In this document: piece after piece, positions 46,001 through 54,694 of the stretch
Layout of the letters: each line of letters begins with the position of its first letter
Numbering within the stretch: the stretch's first letter is position 1
From: JBKBUF01 sp046290815
GTDB lineage: Bacteria > Bacteroidota > Bacteroidia > Cytophagales > Cytophagaceae
Direction of reading: 5' to 3'
Assembly (NCBI GenBank): GCA_046290815.1
Contig: JBKBUF010000005.1
Span: forward strand, 120,231-184,230
DNA length: 64,000 nucleotides
The notes under the pieces: generated by a model
What the model was told of the DNA's origin: nothing
Database searches by the model: none
The model's input: the letters and a program-made list of their open reading frames with translations, nothing else
Program-made: the position numbers and the translations under genes

Positions 46001-47690
46001 TCCTGCAACAAGAATTATACGTTGGAGTATACCTGTAATGCTTGTCGGAGCAAAAGGAGATTTAAAATACAAAGCAACGGCTAACGGCTCATGCCCTATG
46101 ACTGATAAAAATTTTACTAATTGGGCATGGATTTATTCTTCAACTGACAGTCCGATTGGTGATGATGTTGCATTAAAGACAACTTGTGATGTGGTTCCTC
46201 CGCCTCCACCACCTGCAAGTTCAGTATATAAAACGGCAAACAAAACAAACTACATTATTGGTGAGAACATCACTTATAAGGTAAAATTTATAAATACCAA
46301 GGGCTCGGTTGCAGAACCTGATTTGAATAATAGTACAAATTGGACTGCAAGAGGTGGTACAACAGTACCTGCAATATCAGGAGGACAAATAAGTCTGGGC
46401 TGGGCACCGAAACCTGCGTTATTCACCCATGATAAAGCTCACGGAAAGAATGGAAGTTTAACTTTTACTATTGATCATGACACCTGGACAGATATGGGAA
46501 TTGTATTCCGTTATCAAAGCGGTCATCCCAAGGATAATAATTTTCAGGGTGTAATGCTGCACTTGAAATTTGGTGGCAGCGGGGCCAATAGTGTATTCAT
46601 GCAGGTGAGAAATAACATGACTTTAGTTCCTGGTTCTTACAATGGAATTTATGGCGGACCCAGCAAGCCGGCTGTAGTGAAAGTAACTCTAACGGATGGA
46701 ACGCTTGAAGTATGGATAAACAACCTCAGCGGCCCTCCTATCTATACTGTCAGCGGAATAACTATGCAGACCGCCGGATATGTTGGCTATTATAACGGAA
46801 ATCCGGATGGAAGTTCACCGGAAAATGGCAACCATAAAATCAATGCGTGGAAATCTGAATTTGATTCTGCCTTCGATGTTTTCATGTATGACCCAATACC
46901 TGCAGATGTATCATTCCTCTCTGCCAATAATGCTATTTATAACACCAGCGCAACCACCAAAACGGGATCGAATCTTGCAGGTTCCGTCACCTGGCAGAAG
47001 TTTGATGGACCAATGCTGGTCAATGATTCATTAATCTACTACTGGACAGGCAAAGTAGAAACCTGTACCAACGGTAATATTGTGAATACTGCCTATATGA
47101 AAATTTATGGTGTAAGTCCGGATCCGGGAGCACAAGTGGTAAATAACTGCGCTACCGTTACACCTGTGACACTTTTAAATTTCTCAGCAGAAAAAACCAA
47201 CTCAGGTGTAGTGCTATCATGGTCAACTGTTAATGAAATAAATAACGACTTTTTTCTTGCCCAGAAATCTGATAACGGAATAGACTTTTATGACATTGGA
47301 AAAATTAAAGGTCAGGGAAGCAAAAAATCGATTTCTAATTATACATTTTCTGATAATGAGAAGCTGAGTTCGATAAACTATTACAGACTTGCTCAGGTTG
47401 ACTATGACGGTACCATTACACACAGTAATGTGATTTCAATTCAAAATATTTCTGAATTAATTATAAAAATACTTCCAAATCCTTTCAACGATCAGACCTT
47501 TTTGCATATTGATATGATAGAGGGAGAAGTTACAGTAAAAATGTACAATACCGGCGGCAAACTATTGATGCAAAAAACAATCTACAGGTCAGAAACAATA
47601 CCATTGGGACAAGACCTTGGCCCCGGAGTATATTACTTGCATAGCAACACAAAGGACCAAAACAGGGTAGTTAAAGTTGTGAAATACTAG
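43041..47690 (+). CDS. Secreted GH8-family glycoside hydrolase, tandem paralog
   Basis: 1549 residues, same design as the upstream gene. Signal: about 1-22, ending 'NYLFAQ'. GH8 domain about 30-545 with Glu117 in 'SEGDGYALL' and 'AADGDFDIGLALLIAYRQW' (Asp190, Asp192), a better fit to the GH8 signature than the paralog. The DUF11 modules are at about 548-685, 687-1050 (insert 713-945) and 1061-1370 (insert 1090-1272). Pro-rich 'VVPPPPPPASS' separates the last two. The C-terminus has an FN3-like region and the sorting domain ('LPNPFNDQTFLH', 1475-1549). The 10-base gap and shared domain order argue for duplication and co-transcription. Confidence 0.88.
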   Translation: MKFFKAGLLIFLCIYFNNYLFAQTWPGDTIQVFINSGNPKFPFPQFREYTTGKSLALHNPVGVVHAEMEKTSRDAYRIMMNRALYTGQSLGAGPNQVRYIVFNNNTVPHNYGTFVSEGDGYALLAAAYMADKKTFDGLWCWIHDNRLSVVKRYINCADLRPTYAYGPYTAGWKNDASTAAGSGDNDSAADGDFDIGLALLIAYRQWGEWMGVNDACGNPISYRQEAIHFIKAMVEATEVDDGNPFTPAQYVTGCIGVDGYVKGGNTWGEMTNWAIANGINPRPACGFVFSNCNQKSFFDYFAPAYYRTFGDFLQEQSQPAWCVEQYRRAEASSDWLMGKFYEQGHIGFAGGVTMNEATLTPTFTEASPTGSFDGEAFRLPWRTISNFMWHGAPTRNWDPLNHAAIPGTNTYERDNALRISQFLKAPQNYGTPCQKLGSDPIDIRFQGNTLVHSAHNMNGTPGNPYIYMNWIHGAAAAAPVISEDVETLAKTYRQLELEWDVVNDMPTNDNERYINSTPKYFHCWYRVLGLLITTGNWHSPNTLMVPDANMKVYKAVSKTYGFPGDTLKYTISYRNYASINALNVKIEDVIPSDLEFVSASNGGVFAAGKVTWNIGTVQGFQTATGVAPTQGSVTLICRIKQGTPTGTRICNTATITCTNGTGWTSNEYPNNITATMERNCVDVVRRALTIEKTANRSMMNPGDEVEFTLNFENSSDAGWLDGGRPGITVTHGYGYSGPNTVNLYFRIFHGAEEAYIDYGNYRVSYFINDPAKTGFYPADPTGWTFNVNILEGGDPTKVNFAFQKIPFGTDAGNGRKWDQRLTCKFAPALAATSQHLYKYFGVTGRVHRGVREPFRIMLKLESNPSSPMSPQLADDWSFDGDASPLNVGSDDKSTFFPITPDWTDPVNFPAGRNVDRIHVDECRTKTPNYQRVLVEEFDGYTWRRVFGRGPLPGRETYNVVVVDTLPADLTWAGFVDNEALGITATYTPATRIIRWSIPVMLVGAKGDLKYKATANGSCPMTDKNFTNWAWIYSSTDSPIGDDVALKTTCDVVPPPPPPASSVYKTANKTNYIIGENITYKVKFINTKGSVAEPDLNNSTNWTARGGTTVPAISGGQISLGWAPKPALFTHDKAHGKNGSLTFTIDHDTWTDMGIVFRYQSGHPKDNNFQGVMLHLKFGGSGANSVFMQVRNNMTLVPGSYNGIYGGPSKPAVVKVTLTDGTLEVWINNLSGPPIYTVSGITMQTAGYVGYYNGNPDGSSPENGNHKINAWKSEFDSAFDVFMYDPIPADVSFLSANNAIYNTSATTKTGSNLAGSVTWQKFDGPMLVNDSLIYYWTGKVETCTNGNIVNTAYMKIYGVSPDPGAQVVNNCATVTPVTLLNFSAEKTNSGVVLSWSTVNEINNDFFLAQKSDNGIDFYDIGKIKGQGSKKSISNYTFSDNEKLSSINYYRLAQVDYDGTITHSNVISIQNISELIIKILPNPFNDQTFLHIDMIEGEVTVKMYNTGGKLLMQKTIYRSETIPLGQDLGPGVYYLHSNTKDQNRVVKVVKY

Positions 47691-47741
47691 CTTAAGAACA
47701 TAAGCAGTATTTCACGATATCCCGGAATCACACTTTTAGCA

Positions 47742-49952
47742 TTATGGCTGTACAACCATCTTGGTTACCCTTTCACCATTCCCGGTTTTATGAATAACAA
47801 AATACATCCCCGCGGGAAGACCTGATAAATTTAATTCTTCTTTTCGGCTTGTCACCTTTTGCTGTTTAATAATTGTCCCAATGCCATTCGAAATAATTAA
47901 ATCACCTGTAGAGGCAGACGTTTCTACTATGATTAAATCTTTCGCAGGATTAGGATATATATTAAAAGAAGGCAACACTGAAGGTTCGGTTTCAATGTCA
48001 GTTACCTGAGAAACATTGATATCCGCAGGTGTTGCGAATGCATGCTGGCAATTGCTATTAATTACTTTAACATTTAATGTATGCCTTCCTGCCTGACTTG
48101 CAGTCCAGGTATATGAATATGGAGGAGTGTTGCTTGATCCTATCAATTTCCCGTCAATGAAATACTCAACCCTTGAAATGGCAGAAGTGGATGATGCGTT
48201 AATAGTAAAGGTATATGGATTACCTTGTGCGATGGTAGCATTGTTGGATGGTGCAGTGATGGATATTGATGGCGCTCCGGTACATTTACCCGTTAATTCG
48301 CACAATGCATCAAGCTTGGGTGCTTTACTCAGGTCGGCAAAGTAACTTAAATCTTCTGTTGCTCCCCAACAACCGTATCTGCTTACTCTCCCGGTAAGCA
48401 CAAAATAGTTTACCAGATCATTTGTTCCCACAGGTGCAGTACCATTTGCTGCTGCAGAAAACCAATTGTCATTATAATTACGAATTACTGCAGTTTTCAT
48501 CTGAGGAATTCTGTTTGCCCTAATCCTGTTGCCAATGTTGGTAGCATTGCCTCCTCCGTTATCCGGACCTCCTTCATATTGTAAATGAAGCATGCCGAAT
48601 GACGCTGCATATTGTGCCACTGTTTTCACTGCCTCTACATTTCCATCACTGTTAGCAGACATTCTTGTTACAATCTGCTGTGGTGTATCTGATTCCTGAA
48701 ATCCACTATCATTAAAATATGGCGCTGATGCCAGAGCATAAATAAAATTCTTTGGAGTGCCAAATGCAGAGTTGACATAATTCATTGCATCCTGGTACCA
48801 GACAAGGTAACCTCCAATTTGCCAGCCAAAAACAGGACGGATTCTGCTGCGTGAAGAAAGAGATACACCTAAAACATTTTCAAAAATCTGACTTATCTTA
48901 ATTAGTTTTTTGGCAACCCTCCGGGCTCTGCGTCTGTCATTCCAGGGTGTACTGGCTCTGACATCTTCATCTTCCGGTGAATTCAATACAGCCGATTCAT
49001 TATATTGATATTGGGTAAAACCGGGATTCCACACTTCATTGCTATACTCTATATAAATATTCAGATCACTTCTCAGGTTATCTTTAATAAGTGTAGCCAG
49101 TTTCGTTACATAATCGTCAGTAGCAGCAACGGGAATGTTAATCCAAATATCTTTACCTGTCAGATTCGCTAACTCTATCGCATCTTCCCATGGCGCGCCT
49201 TTGGTATAAGGAAAAACATCAGGCTTTTGTCTGTCATCCCAGGTTGTAAAATTGTTTGCTGCCCATGTACCCGGACCATTGTTATTGGTATGTGCCCAAT
49301 CCATAAATCTGATGGTGCTGAACATACTGAGTGCATTTAAAAATTGCGTACTGAATTTCTGATTAGTACTTGCAGGATATCCGGGTCTTATCATCTTAAT
49401 ATTTTTCACACCTGAATTAACAGGAGCATCCGGAGTAATTTTGGTATTGGTAAAATTCAAAACAAAATAACCGTATTTCCAGCCTCCGGAAGAGGTGCCG
49501 GAAGGCCAGGTAATATTAACTGTAGTTGTATTGGTAGCTGCATTGTAAACTTTGCCTGTATTTAGTTCTGCCCAGGAAATAGGAGCATCACACCATGAAG
49601 AAATATTCGCCTGACCGGTAAAAGTTAAGACATAGACACCCGATAAATCCGGGACATATACATCCGGATCATCTGCGGGCGGGGCCCAGGCGCCGAAAGG
49701 ACGATGGTCAAAAAATGTAACCTGAAAATCTTCCAAAGGCCATCCATTAGCATCTACATTAGCAAAAGATGAGGTGGAAGGATACTTCCTTAATCTTTCA
49801 GCTGTCTTAAATACATCCGGATATTCATAGGCAGGTCCTCCGATTCCATCCAGATTAATGCCAATTTTACTATTGCAGCTTTGGCTGAAAGAATAGGTAT
49901 GGATAAGTTGAAAAAGGATTATAATAAGGAGCGTAGGTCGTATAAATGCCAT
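47742..49952 (-). CDS. Secreted TIM-barrel glycosidase-like protein with Ig-like and T9SS type A domains
   Basis: 736 residues. The signal ends 'HTYSFSQ'. About residues 25-555 look like a clan GH-A (TIM-barrel) glycosidase: acid/base candidate Glu in 'IYIEYSNEVWNPG' (about 310), nucleophile candidate Glu in 'LHLQYEGGPDNGGG' (about 455). This is an inference from motif layout, not a proven family. About 565-650 is an Ig-like module ('SISITAPSNNATIAQGNPYT'). The last ~75 residues ('FNIYPNPAKDLIIVETS') are the type A sorting domain. It is convergent with the GH8 pair, consistent with a shared role in polysaccharide digestion. A perfect palindrome lies just upstream. Confidence 0.72.
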   Translation of the reverse strand: MAFIRPTLLIIILFQLIHTYSFSQSCNSKIGINLDGIGGPAYEYPDVFKTAERLRKYPSTSSFANVDANGWPLEDFQVTFFDHRPFGAWAPPADDPDVYVPDLSGVYVLTFTGQANISSWCDAPISWAELNTGKVYNAATNTTTVNITWPSGTSSGGWKYGYFVLNFTNTKITPDAPVNSGVKNIKMIRPGYPASTNQKFSTQFLNALSMFSTIRFMDWAHTNNNGPGTWAANNFTTWDDRQKPDVFPYTKGAPWEDAIELANLTGKDIWINIPVAATDDYVTKLATLIKDNLRSDLNIYIEYSNEVWNPGFTQYQYNESAVLNSPEDEDVRASTPWNDRRRARRVAKKLIKISQIFENVLGVSLSSRSRIRPVFGWQIGGYLVWYQDAMNYVNSAFGTPKNFIYALASAPYFNDSGFQESDTPQQIVTRMSANSDGNVEAVKTVAQYAASFGMLHLQYEGGPDNGGGNATNIGNRIRANRIPQMKTAVIRNYNDNWFSAAANGTAPVGTNDLVNYFVLTGRVSRYGCWGATEDLSYFADLSKAPKLDALCELTGKCTGAPSISITAPSNNATIAQGNPYTFTINASSTSAISRVEYFIDGKLIGSSNTPPYSYTWTASQAGRHTLNVKVINSNCQHAFATPADINVSQVTDIETEPSVLPSFNIYPNPAKDLIIVETSASTGDLIISNGIGTIIKQQKVTSRKEELNLSGLPAGMYFVIHKTGNGERVTKMVVQP

Positions 49953-50003
49953 TGCGTTTTTATGGCAATATAATTAAATTTTTTATTAGAATATTTCCAA
50001 TCA

Positions 50004-50029
50004 CCCTGTCAGGGTGGACCCTGACAGGG
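50004..50029. repeat. Perfect 12-bp palindromic repeat
   Basis: CCCTGTCAGGGT (50004-50015), GG, ACCCTGACAGGG (50018-50029). It starts one base past the arginine deiminase stop codon on the minus strand and is 50 bases upstream of the next gene. It could work as a terminator, but the following T tract is weak. Sequences of this type recur between genes in many Bacteroidota. Confidence 0.65.
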
Positions 50030-51310
50030 TCATGACCGGATCAGCGGCATAGTCATACAATGTGGACCGCCTCTGGCTCTGGATAACTCACTGCTCGGTA
50101 AAGAAATAATGGTGTTGTTGATCTCAGTAGGATTAAATACCCCAGAGATGATTTTTGAGACCAACTCTTCAGCCGGGATTACCTGGTACCCGAATTCTTT
50201 CAGCCAGCTGTTGGTCTTTGTGTTTCGGTCATAAGCAAAAGCCACCCCCGGCTTCACTACAAATAAGTTACATGCATCGGTCCACTGCTCTCTTTCAGCA
50301 AAAGGCGATTTACCCTCTCCGCAAGAAATAAAATTCCACGATTTATACTTTTCCAAAAGAAGATCTTTAACGCATTGATATTCTTCAACTTTACCTACAG
50401 GCCTGACATAATGTTTAACTTTAGTTTTTCCGGCCTGGCAGATAAGCGGCTCATAAACCACGCTTTCACTTTCCTTTGTCAATGTAAAAATGGTATCCAG
50501 GTGCATGTACATCCTTGTAGAAGGCAGGTAAACAACAGAAATTTCGGACACTGCCTTTTTTGAAAATATCCGCGTAACAAGCTTATTTACACCCTCTTCT
50601 GTCGTTCGCTCACTTACCCCTATAAGTAAGTGATTATCCCTGATGAGCATTACATCTCCACCTTCAACAGAGTATTTACCTATTTCACCATTATTATTGT
50701 AAAGCAATTCATCCTGATCAGAAGACAGCCCTATAATTTTGCCATCATTTCCTGAGAACATAGGATGGTTGGAAAAAACAAAATATGCCAGTATGCTTTC
50801 ACGTGATCTGGCTTTGGTTTTGGACTGAGAAATAATAAGATAGTCATTAACAACCGTACCCAAATCTCTTGTAAAAATAAGATTTGGTAAGGGAAAAAAT
50901 ATTGGAACCTGTTTCTTATGATGATATACTCCCGTGATAAGTGTTCTGGCCAAAAGAGAAGGTTCGGTGTCATAAAAAAATCTCTCTATCCTTTCGCCAC
51001 ATCGCTCAAGATAACATATCACCTTTAAAATATTCTTTCTTACCTCATTGTTTTTCAACACATCTGCCAGCAACACTTCAAATTCTACAACATTCTCTCG
51101 ACCAACAAATCCAGACAGGACAGTAGTAAAAATCTTATGTTCCTCAATCATCTTCGGCAGGTAAACTATATCGTCGTAAAGCAATTCAATAGCCCTCGCG
51201 GGAGTGACTTTTTCAATACCTTCATCAGGTTGGTGAATAAGCACTTTTCCTAAAACTCCGGTTTCGGACTTTACATTAATTGGCGATATTTTCTGGCCGG
51301 TTAAAAGCAT
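50030..51310 (-). CDS. arcA: Arginine deiminase
   Basis: 426 residues. Converts arginine to citrulline and ammonia. The guanidine-group hydrolase fold is clear: 'LIFTRDLGTV', 'SVEGGDVMLI', 'MYMHLDTIFT' (general-base His region), and the nucleophilic Cys418 in 'SRARGGPHCMTMPL' at the C-terminus, the classic arginine deiminase ending. No ornithine transcarbamylase or carbamate kinase gene is near, so an energy-yielding ADI pathway cannot be shown. It begins 27 bases after the related DDAH-like gene on the same strand. Confidence 0.9.
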   Translation of the reverse strand: MLLTGQKISPINVKSETGVLGKVLIHQPDEGIEKVTPARAIELLYDDIVYLPKMIEEHKIFTTVLSGFVGRENVVEFEVLLADVLKNNEVRKNILKVICYLERCGERIERFFYDTEPSLLARTLITGVYHHKKQVPIFFPLPNLIFTRDLGTVVNDYLIISQSKTKARSRESILAYFVFSNHPMFSGNDGKIIGLSSDQDELLYNNNGEIGKYSVEGGDVMLIRDNHLLIGVSERTTEEGVNKLVTRIFSKKAVSEISVVYLPSTRMYMHLDTIFTLTKESESVVYEPLICQAGKTKVKHYVRPVGKVEEYQCVKDLLLEKYKSWNFISCGEGKSPFAEREQWTDACNLFVVKPGVAFAYDRNTKTNSWLKEFGYQVIPAEELVSKIISGVFNPTEINNTIISLPSSELSRARGGPHCMTMPLIRS

Positions 51311-51337
51311 AAAATTACATTTTGTCGATATACCATT

Positions 51338-52264
51338 TTAGTACATCATCATTTTCATGCAGAAAACGCTCCCTCCGGATTTTATGTATTCTGAGGTGTC
51401 AACTTCTATAACCTCAAATCCATGTTTTGCCAGATGATGCTGTGTGATAGCATTTCCTTTCTGAATTAAGGCGAATTTTTTTCCTGTTACTGCATCATTT
51501 ATAATATGTGCATTTAGAGCAAAACTAACTTCCGCCTCATTAACAGGTATTACGATTACCTCTTTAAAGAGTTTTTTTATCATCCGGATTCCATTAATGG
51601 TGAATGCTTCTGCACAAATCATTACCGTTTCTTCATCCAAGGGAAGGAAGCAGGTGTCAAGATGATAAAATTTATCATTTACTAACTCCAATGCTACAAT
51701 GGGCACATTCAATATTTTGCTAAGCTCATCCATTGCAGCTTTATCTGAACGGAAACCGTAACCACCATATAATAACATTTTTCCGGGATGTGGAATGGTA
51801 TCACCCATTCCTTCAAATAAATCTGCATGTTTAAGTTGAATCAGATTATAATCAAGGGATTTAAAATACTCCGCAAAATATGGAACCTCCTTTTGCCGGG
51901 AGCAATGGCGCATTTTACTTAAAACCACTACCTTGTTTCCATTTTCATCTTTCCATGGAAAAGTTTGATTCGCCGCGAACACCATATCCTCACAGCCCTT
52001 TACCCCGGGAATCACACCAACATCTTCAAGAACTCCTTTCTTTTTCAGAGTTTGATAAACTTTTTTTAATTCATTCCACTGCTTGACGGCTAAAGCTTTA
52101 TCTACCCGCCCAAGACCTTGTTCCATGTGGGGATTTTTAACATCTATAATGTCAAAATACTCCGGGCTGGCCATTAAAACTTTGCGTGGCTCAACTCTTG
52201 ACGGGATTTCTGAAATATTAAAATCCGGCTCATTGGTATAAACTTTTCTTGCAATGGAAATCAT
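51338..52264 (-). CDS. DDAH-like amidinohydrolase of the guanidine-modifying enzyme superfamily
   Basis: 308 residues. Family motifs: 'MVFAANQTF', 'LFEGMGDTI', His201 in 'FYHLDTCFLPL', and nucleophile Cys302 in 'GGSVFCMKMMM' near the C-terminus. This is the dimethylarginine dimethylaminohydrolase (DDAH) / citrullinase-like branch, which cleaves methylarginines, arginine or citrulline-type substrates; the exact substrate cannot be read. It is the first gene of a likely two-gene operon with arginine deiminase. Upstream is about 250 bases of AT-rich sequence. Confidence 0.85.
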   Translation of the reverse strand: MISIARKVYTNEPDFNISEIPSRVEPRKVLMASPEYFDIIDVKNPHMEQGLGRVDKALAVKQWNELKKVYQTLKKKGVLEDVGVIPGVKGCEDMVFAANQTFPWKDENGNKVVVLSKMRHCSRQKEVPYFAEYFKSLDYNLIQLKHADLFEGMGDTIPHPGKMLLYGGYGFRSDKAAMDELSKILNVPIVALELVNDKFYHLDTCFLPLDEETVMICAEAFTINGIRMIKKLFKEVIVIPVNEAEVSFALNAHIINDAVTGKKFALIQKGNAITQHHLAKHGFEVIEVDTSEYIKSGGSVFCMKMMMY

Positions 52265-52517
52265 ATTTTAGCTCCTCCTGATTTTATTGAACGCATAGTA
52301 TGAATTTTGAGTTTTCTCAACATATTAACAATTCTTTTACAACTAAAATTTTATAACTTTAAGACTTCAAAAAACAAGGAATGATTTGGCATAAATTCAA
52401 GGGATTATCCATACTCTTATAAAAATCGTTCCTTGAAAAAATCAAAAAATAAAATTTTTGTCCCATTAATTAGCGATTGTGGATAAACCTGAAAATTTGA
52501 TTTGTGTTAATTAATTT

Positions 52518-52775
52518 ATGAGAGCAGTTGTTAACATTCTTTTCACGGGCGTATTTTTCAGTTGCGCCTGCGGACAAAACACAGGAAGCCAGCAAAATCA
52601 AACCCAAAACGGGGCGGAAGCCGGCTGCATAGATTCGACCAAAATCAGGCCGGACATGGCTTGCATAGAAATCTTTGAACCGGTATGCGGATGCGACGAA
52701 AAGACATATCCGAACTCGTGTTACGCCGAAAGGATGGGTGTAACAAAATGGGAAGAAGGAGAATGCCGGAAATAA
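52518..52775 (+). CDS. Kazal-type serine protease inhibitor domain lipoprotein
   Basis: 85 residues. A lipobox-like 'FFSC' places a likely lipidated Cys at 16. After a Gln/Asn-rich linker comes one Kazal domain with six Cys (37, 49, 57, 59, 68, 83) and the typical 'EPVCGCDEKTYPNSCYAERMG'. Kazal domains block serine proteases by a loop between the first and second Cys. Here it could protect the cell surface from its own or others' proteases. It is convergent with the next gene, with only one base between the stop codons. Confidence 0.85.
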   Translation: MRAVVNILFTGVFFSCACGQNTGSQQNQTQNGAEAGCIDSTKIRPDMACIEIFEPVCGCDEKTYPNSCYAERMGVTKWEEGECRK

Positions 52776-52776
52776 T

Positions 52777-53439
52777 TTATCGGGTTAGGAGGTCTTTTCT
52801 TAAAAACCGGATCGACCACATACCTCTTAAATCCCCGACCTGGTAATTTACGGCTTTATCTTCAGGATACTTTTTTCTGATTTCTGCTAAAACCTCAGGT
52901 GTAATTTCTTTGTCCGGATTTCCGTGGCAATTCAGGCAAATTCCGGAAGGGATGATTATGGGTGAGGTAAAAAGAATTTCACTCCCCTTTTTTAAGGATT
53001 GAAGATTAGAAGACAATTCCAGATTATTTTCCTTATTGAATTCATATGAATCAAGTAGAGAGATCTCAAGTGAGTCGGGTTTGTTCTCCGGGTTTCTGAT
53101 TTTTAAGGATGTTCTCCTTATATAATGTGCCCCATAGAAATCTCCGATGGATTTAACTTGTGGCCTCACTTCAGAACAATAAGGTATTGCGGTAGATATG
53201 TTTCCCGCCTTAGTCAGAGAATCAAGTGTTTTAAATATCATACGCATGGACGAGTCTACAATCTTTTGACCCTTTTCCTGAGCAAGATTCATCAGATCGG
53301 CCTCCGTTACACGTTGAATTTTCCGCTTCTGAATTTCTTCGGAAATCCCTCTGGTATCTACGGTTCCATCGCATGCCACCAGGCCTATAAACATAAAAAT
53401 GAGAATGATACTTCCCGTTCCAATTGAATATTTCTTCAT
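52777..53439 (-). CDS. DUF3365 (Tll0287-like) haem-binding lipoprotein
   Basis: 220 residues. A lipoprotein signal ends 'GLVAC' (Cys23). The body has the DUF3365 plan, a PAS-like heme sensor fold: 'YCSEVRPQVKSIGDFYGAHY', then the haem-attachment motif 'GICLNCHGNP' (CxxCH), then 'VNYQVGDLRGMWSIRF'. It is likely a periplasmic c-type sensor or redox protein. Its stop is one base from the convergent Kazal gene, and its start faces prfA. Partners cannot be told from the window. Confidence 0.82.
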   Translation of the reverse strand: MKKYSIGTGSIILIFMFIGLVACDGTVDTRGISEEIQKRKIQRVTEADLMNLAQEKGQKIVDSSMRMIFKTLDSLTKAGNISTAIPYCSEVRPQVKSIGDFYGAHYIRRTSLKIRNPENKPDSLEISLLDSYEFNKENNLELSSNLQSLKKGSEILFTSPIIIPSGICLNCHGNPDKEITPEVLAEIRKKYPEDKAVNYQVGDLRGMWSIRFLRKDLLTR

Positions 53440-53475
53440 AAAATTTTGTTTCCCTCTATAATCTCAGGGATTTAT

Positions 53476-53483
53476 TATCTTTG
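53476..53483 (+). promoter_or_regulatory. Candidate promoter of prfA
   Basis: TATCTTTG at 53476-53483 is a full match to the TAnnTTTG box, 25 bases before the ATG at 53509. The nearest TTTG upstream (53445-53448) is 27 bases away, a little long for a -33 element. Confidence 0.5.
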
Positions 53484-53508
53484 TAAACGCAAATTTGAAC
53501 AAAAAACC

Positions 53509-54576
53509 ATGATTGAAAAACTCGAGGCGATTAAAAAAAGGTTTGATGAAGTTGCCGAGCTCATAATTCAGCCCGAAGCAATGGCTGACATGAAAAAATA
53601 TACCCTACTCAACAGGGAATATAAAGACCTGGAAAAAATCGTAGTTGAATATAAGAAGTACAAAGATGTACTAAGTAATATTGATTCCTCCAAAAAAGTA
53701 TTAGAAACCGAAAAAGATGCCGATTTCAGGGAATTAGCTAAAGCAGAGCTGGACGAACTACTTCCATTAAAAGAGCAAATGGAAGAAAAAATCAAAGAAA
53801 TGCTGATCCCTCGCGATCCTAATGATAGCAAAAACGTAATCCTTGAAATTCGTGCAGGAACCGGTGGTGACGAGGCTGCAATTTTTGCTGGAGATCTTCA
53901 CAGAATGTATCAAAGATTTGCAGAATTGCAGGGATGGAAATTTGAGTTGATGGACTTTACCGAAGGAACTTCAGGAGGATTTAAAGAGATAATTTGTGGT
54001 GTTTCCGGGGAAGATGTTTATGGAAAACTAAAATATGAATCCGGAGTGCATCGTGTTCAAAGGGTGCCTGCCACTGAAACCCAGGGAAGGGTACATACCT
54101 CAGCTGCTACTGTCGCTGTATTACCCGAGATGGAAGAGGTGGATGTTCAGCTGAATATGAACGATATCCGCAAAGACACGTTTTGTTCTTCAGGACCAGG
54201 TGGACAGTCTGTAAACACTACTTATTCGGCTGTAAGACTTACCCACATTCCTACCGGCATTGTTGTTTCTTGTCAGGACGAAAAATCACAAATAAAAAAC
54301 TTTGATAAGGCACTTAAAGTATTACGCTCCAGAATTTATGAAATAGAGGTTCAAAAGCAAAATGAACAATTAGGAGCTCAGAGAAAACTAATGGTTGGAA
54401 GTGGTGATCGTTCTGATAAAATCAGAACATATAACTATCCGCAGGGTAGAGTAACTGACCATAGAGTTGGTTATACAGTTTATAACCTGCCAAACGTTAT
54501 GAATGGACATATTGAGGATTTTATTGAGCAGCTTAGAATTGCTGAAAATGCCGAGAAGCTGAAGGAAGGGCGTTGA
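53509..54576 (+). CDS. prfA: Peptide chain release factor 1
   Basis: 355 residues. It terminates translation at UAA and UAG. The ATG at 53509 gives the normal start ('MIEKLEAIKKRFDEV'); the frame extends upstream to 53446 but lacks homologous sequence. The codon-reading tripeptide is PAT in 'RVQRVPATETQGRVHTS', which marks RF1 rather than RF2. The GGQ loop that triggers peptide release is in 'CSSGPGGQSVNTTYS'. A TAnnTTTG promoter box lies 25 bases upstream. Confidence 0.97.
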   Translation: MIEKLEAIKKRFDEVAELIIQPEAMADMKKYTLLNREYKDLEKIVVEYKKYKDVLSNIDSSKKVLETEKDADFRELAKAELDELLPLKEQMEEKIKEMLIPRDPNDSKNVILEIRAGTGGDEAAIFAGDLHRMYQRFAELQGWKFELMDFTEGTSGGFKEIICGVSGEDVYGKLKYESGVHRVQRVPATETQGRVHTSAATVAVLPEMEEVDVQLNMNDIRKDTFCSSGPGGQSVNTTYSAVRLTHIPTGIVVSCQDEKSQIKNFDKALKVLRSRIYEIEVQKQNEQLGAQRKLMVGSGDRSDKIRTYNYPQGRVTDHRVGYTVYNLPNVMNGHIEDFIEQLRIAENAEKLKEGR

Positions 54577-54694
54577 TTGGGATTAGTCAGATAGGATTCG
54601 GATTTGTCAGATTTACAGATTAACCAGTTAAGCCTATTCAAGGATTATTTGTAAATGGAATATCAATTTAATCCTTACTTTTTTATTATGGTTT

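Noticed and set aside
54577..54694. Gene or terminator after prfA
   Set aside because: No open reading frame and no stem with a T tract were found in this short gap.
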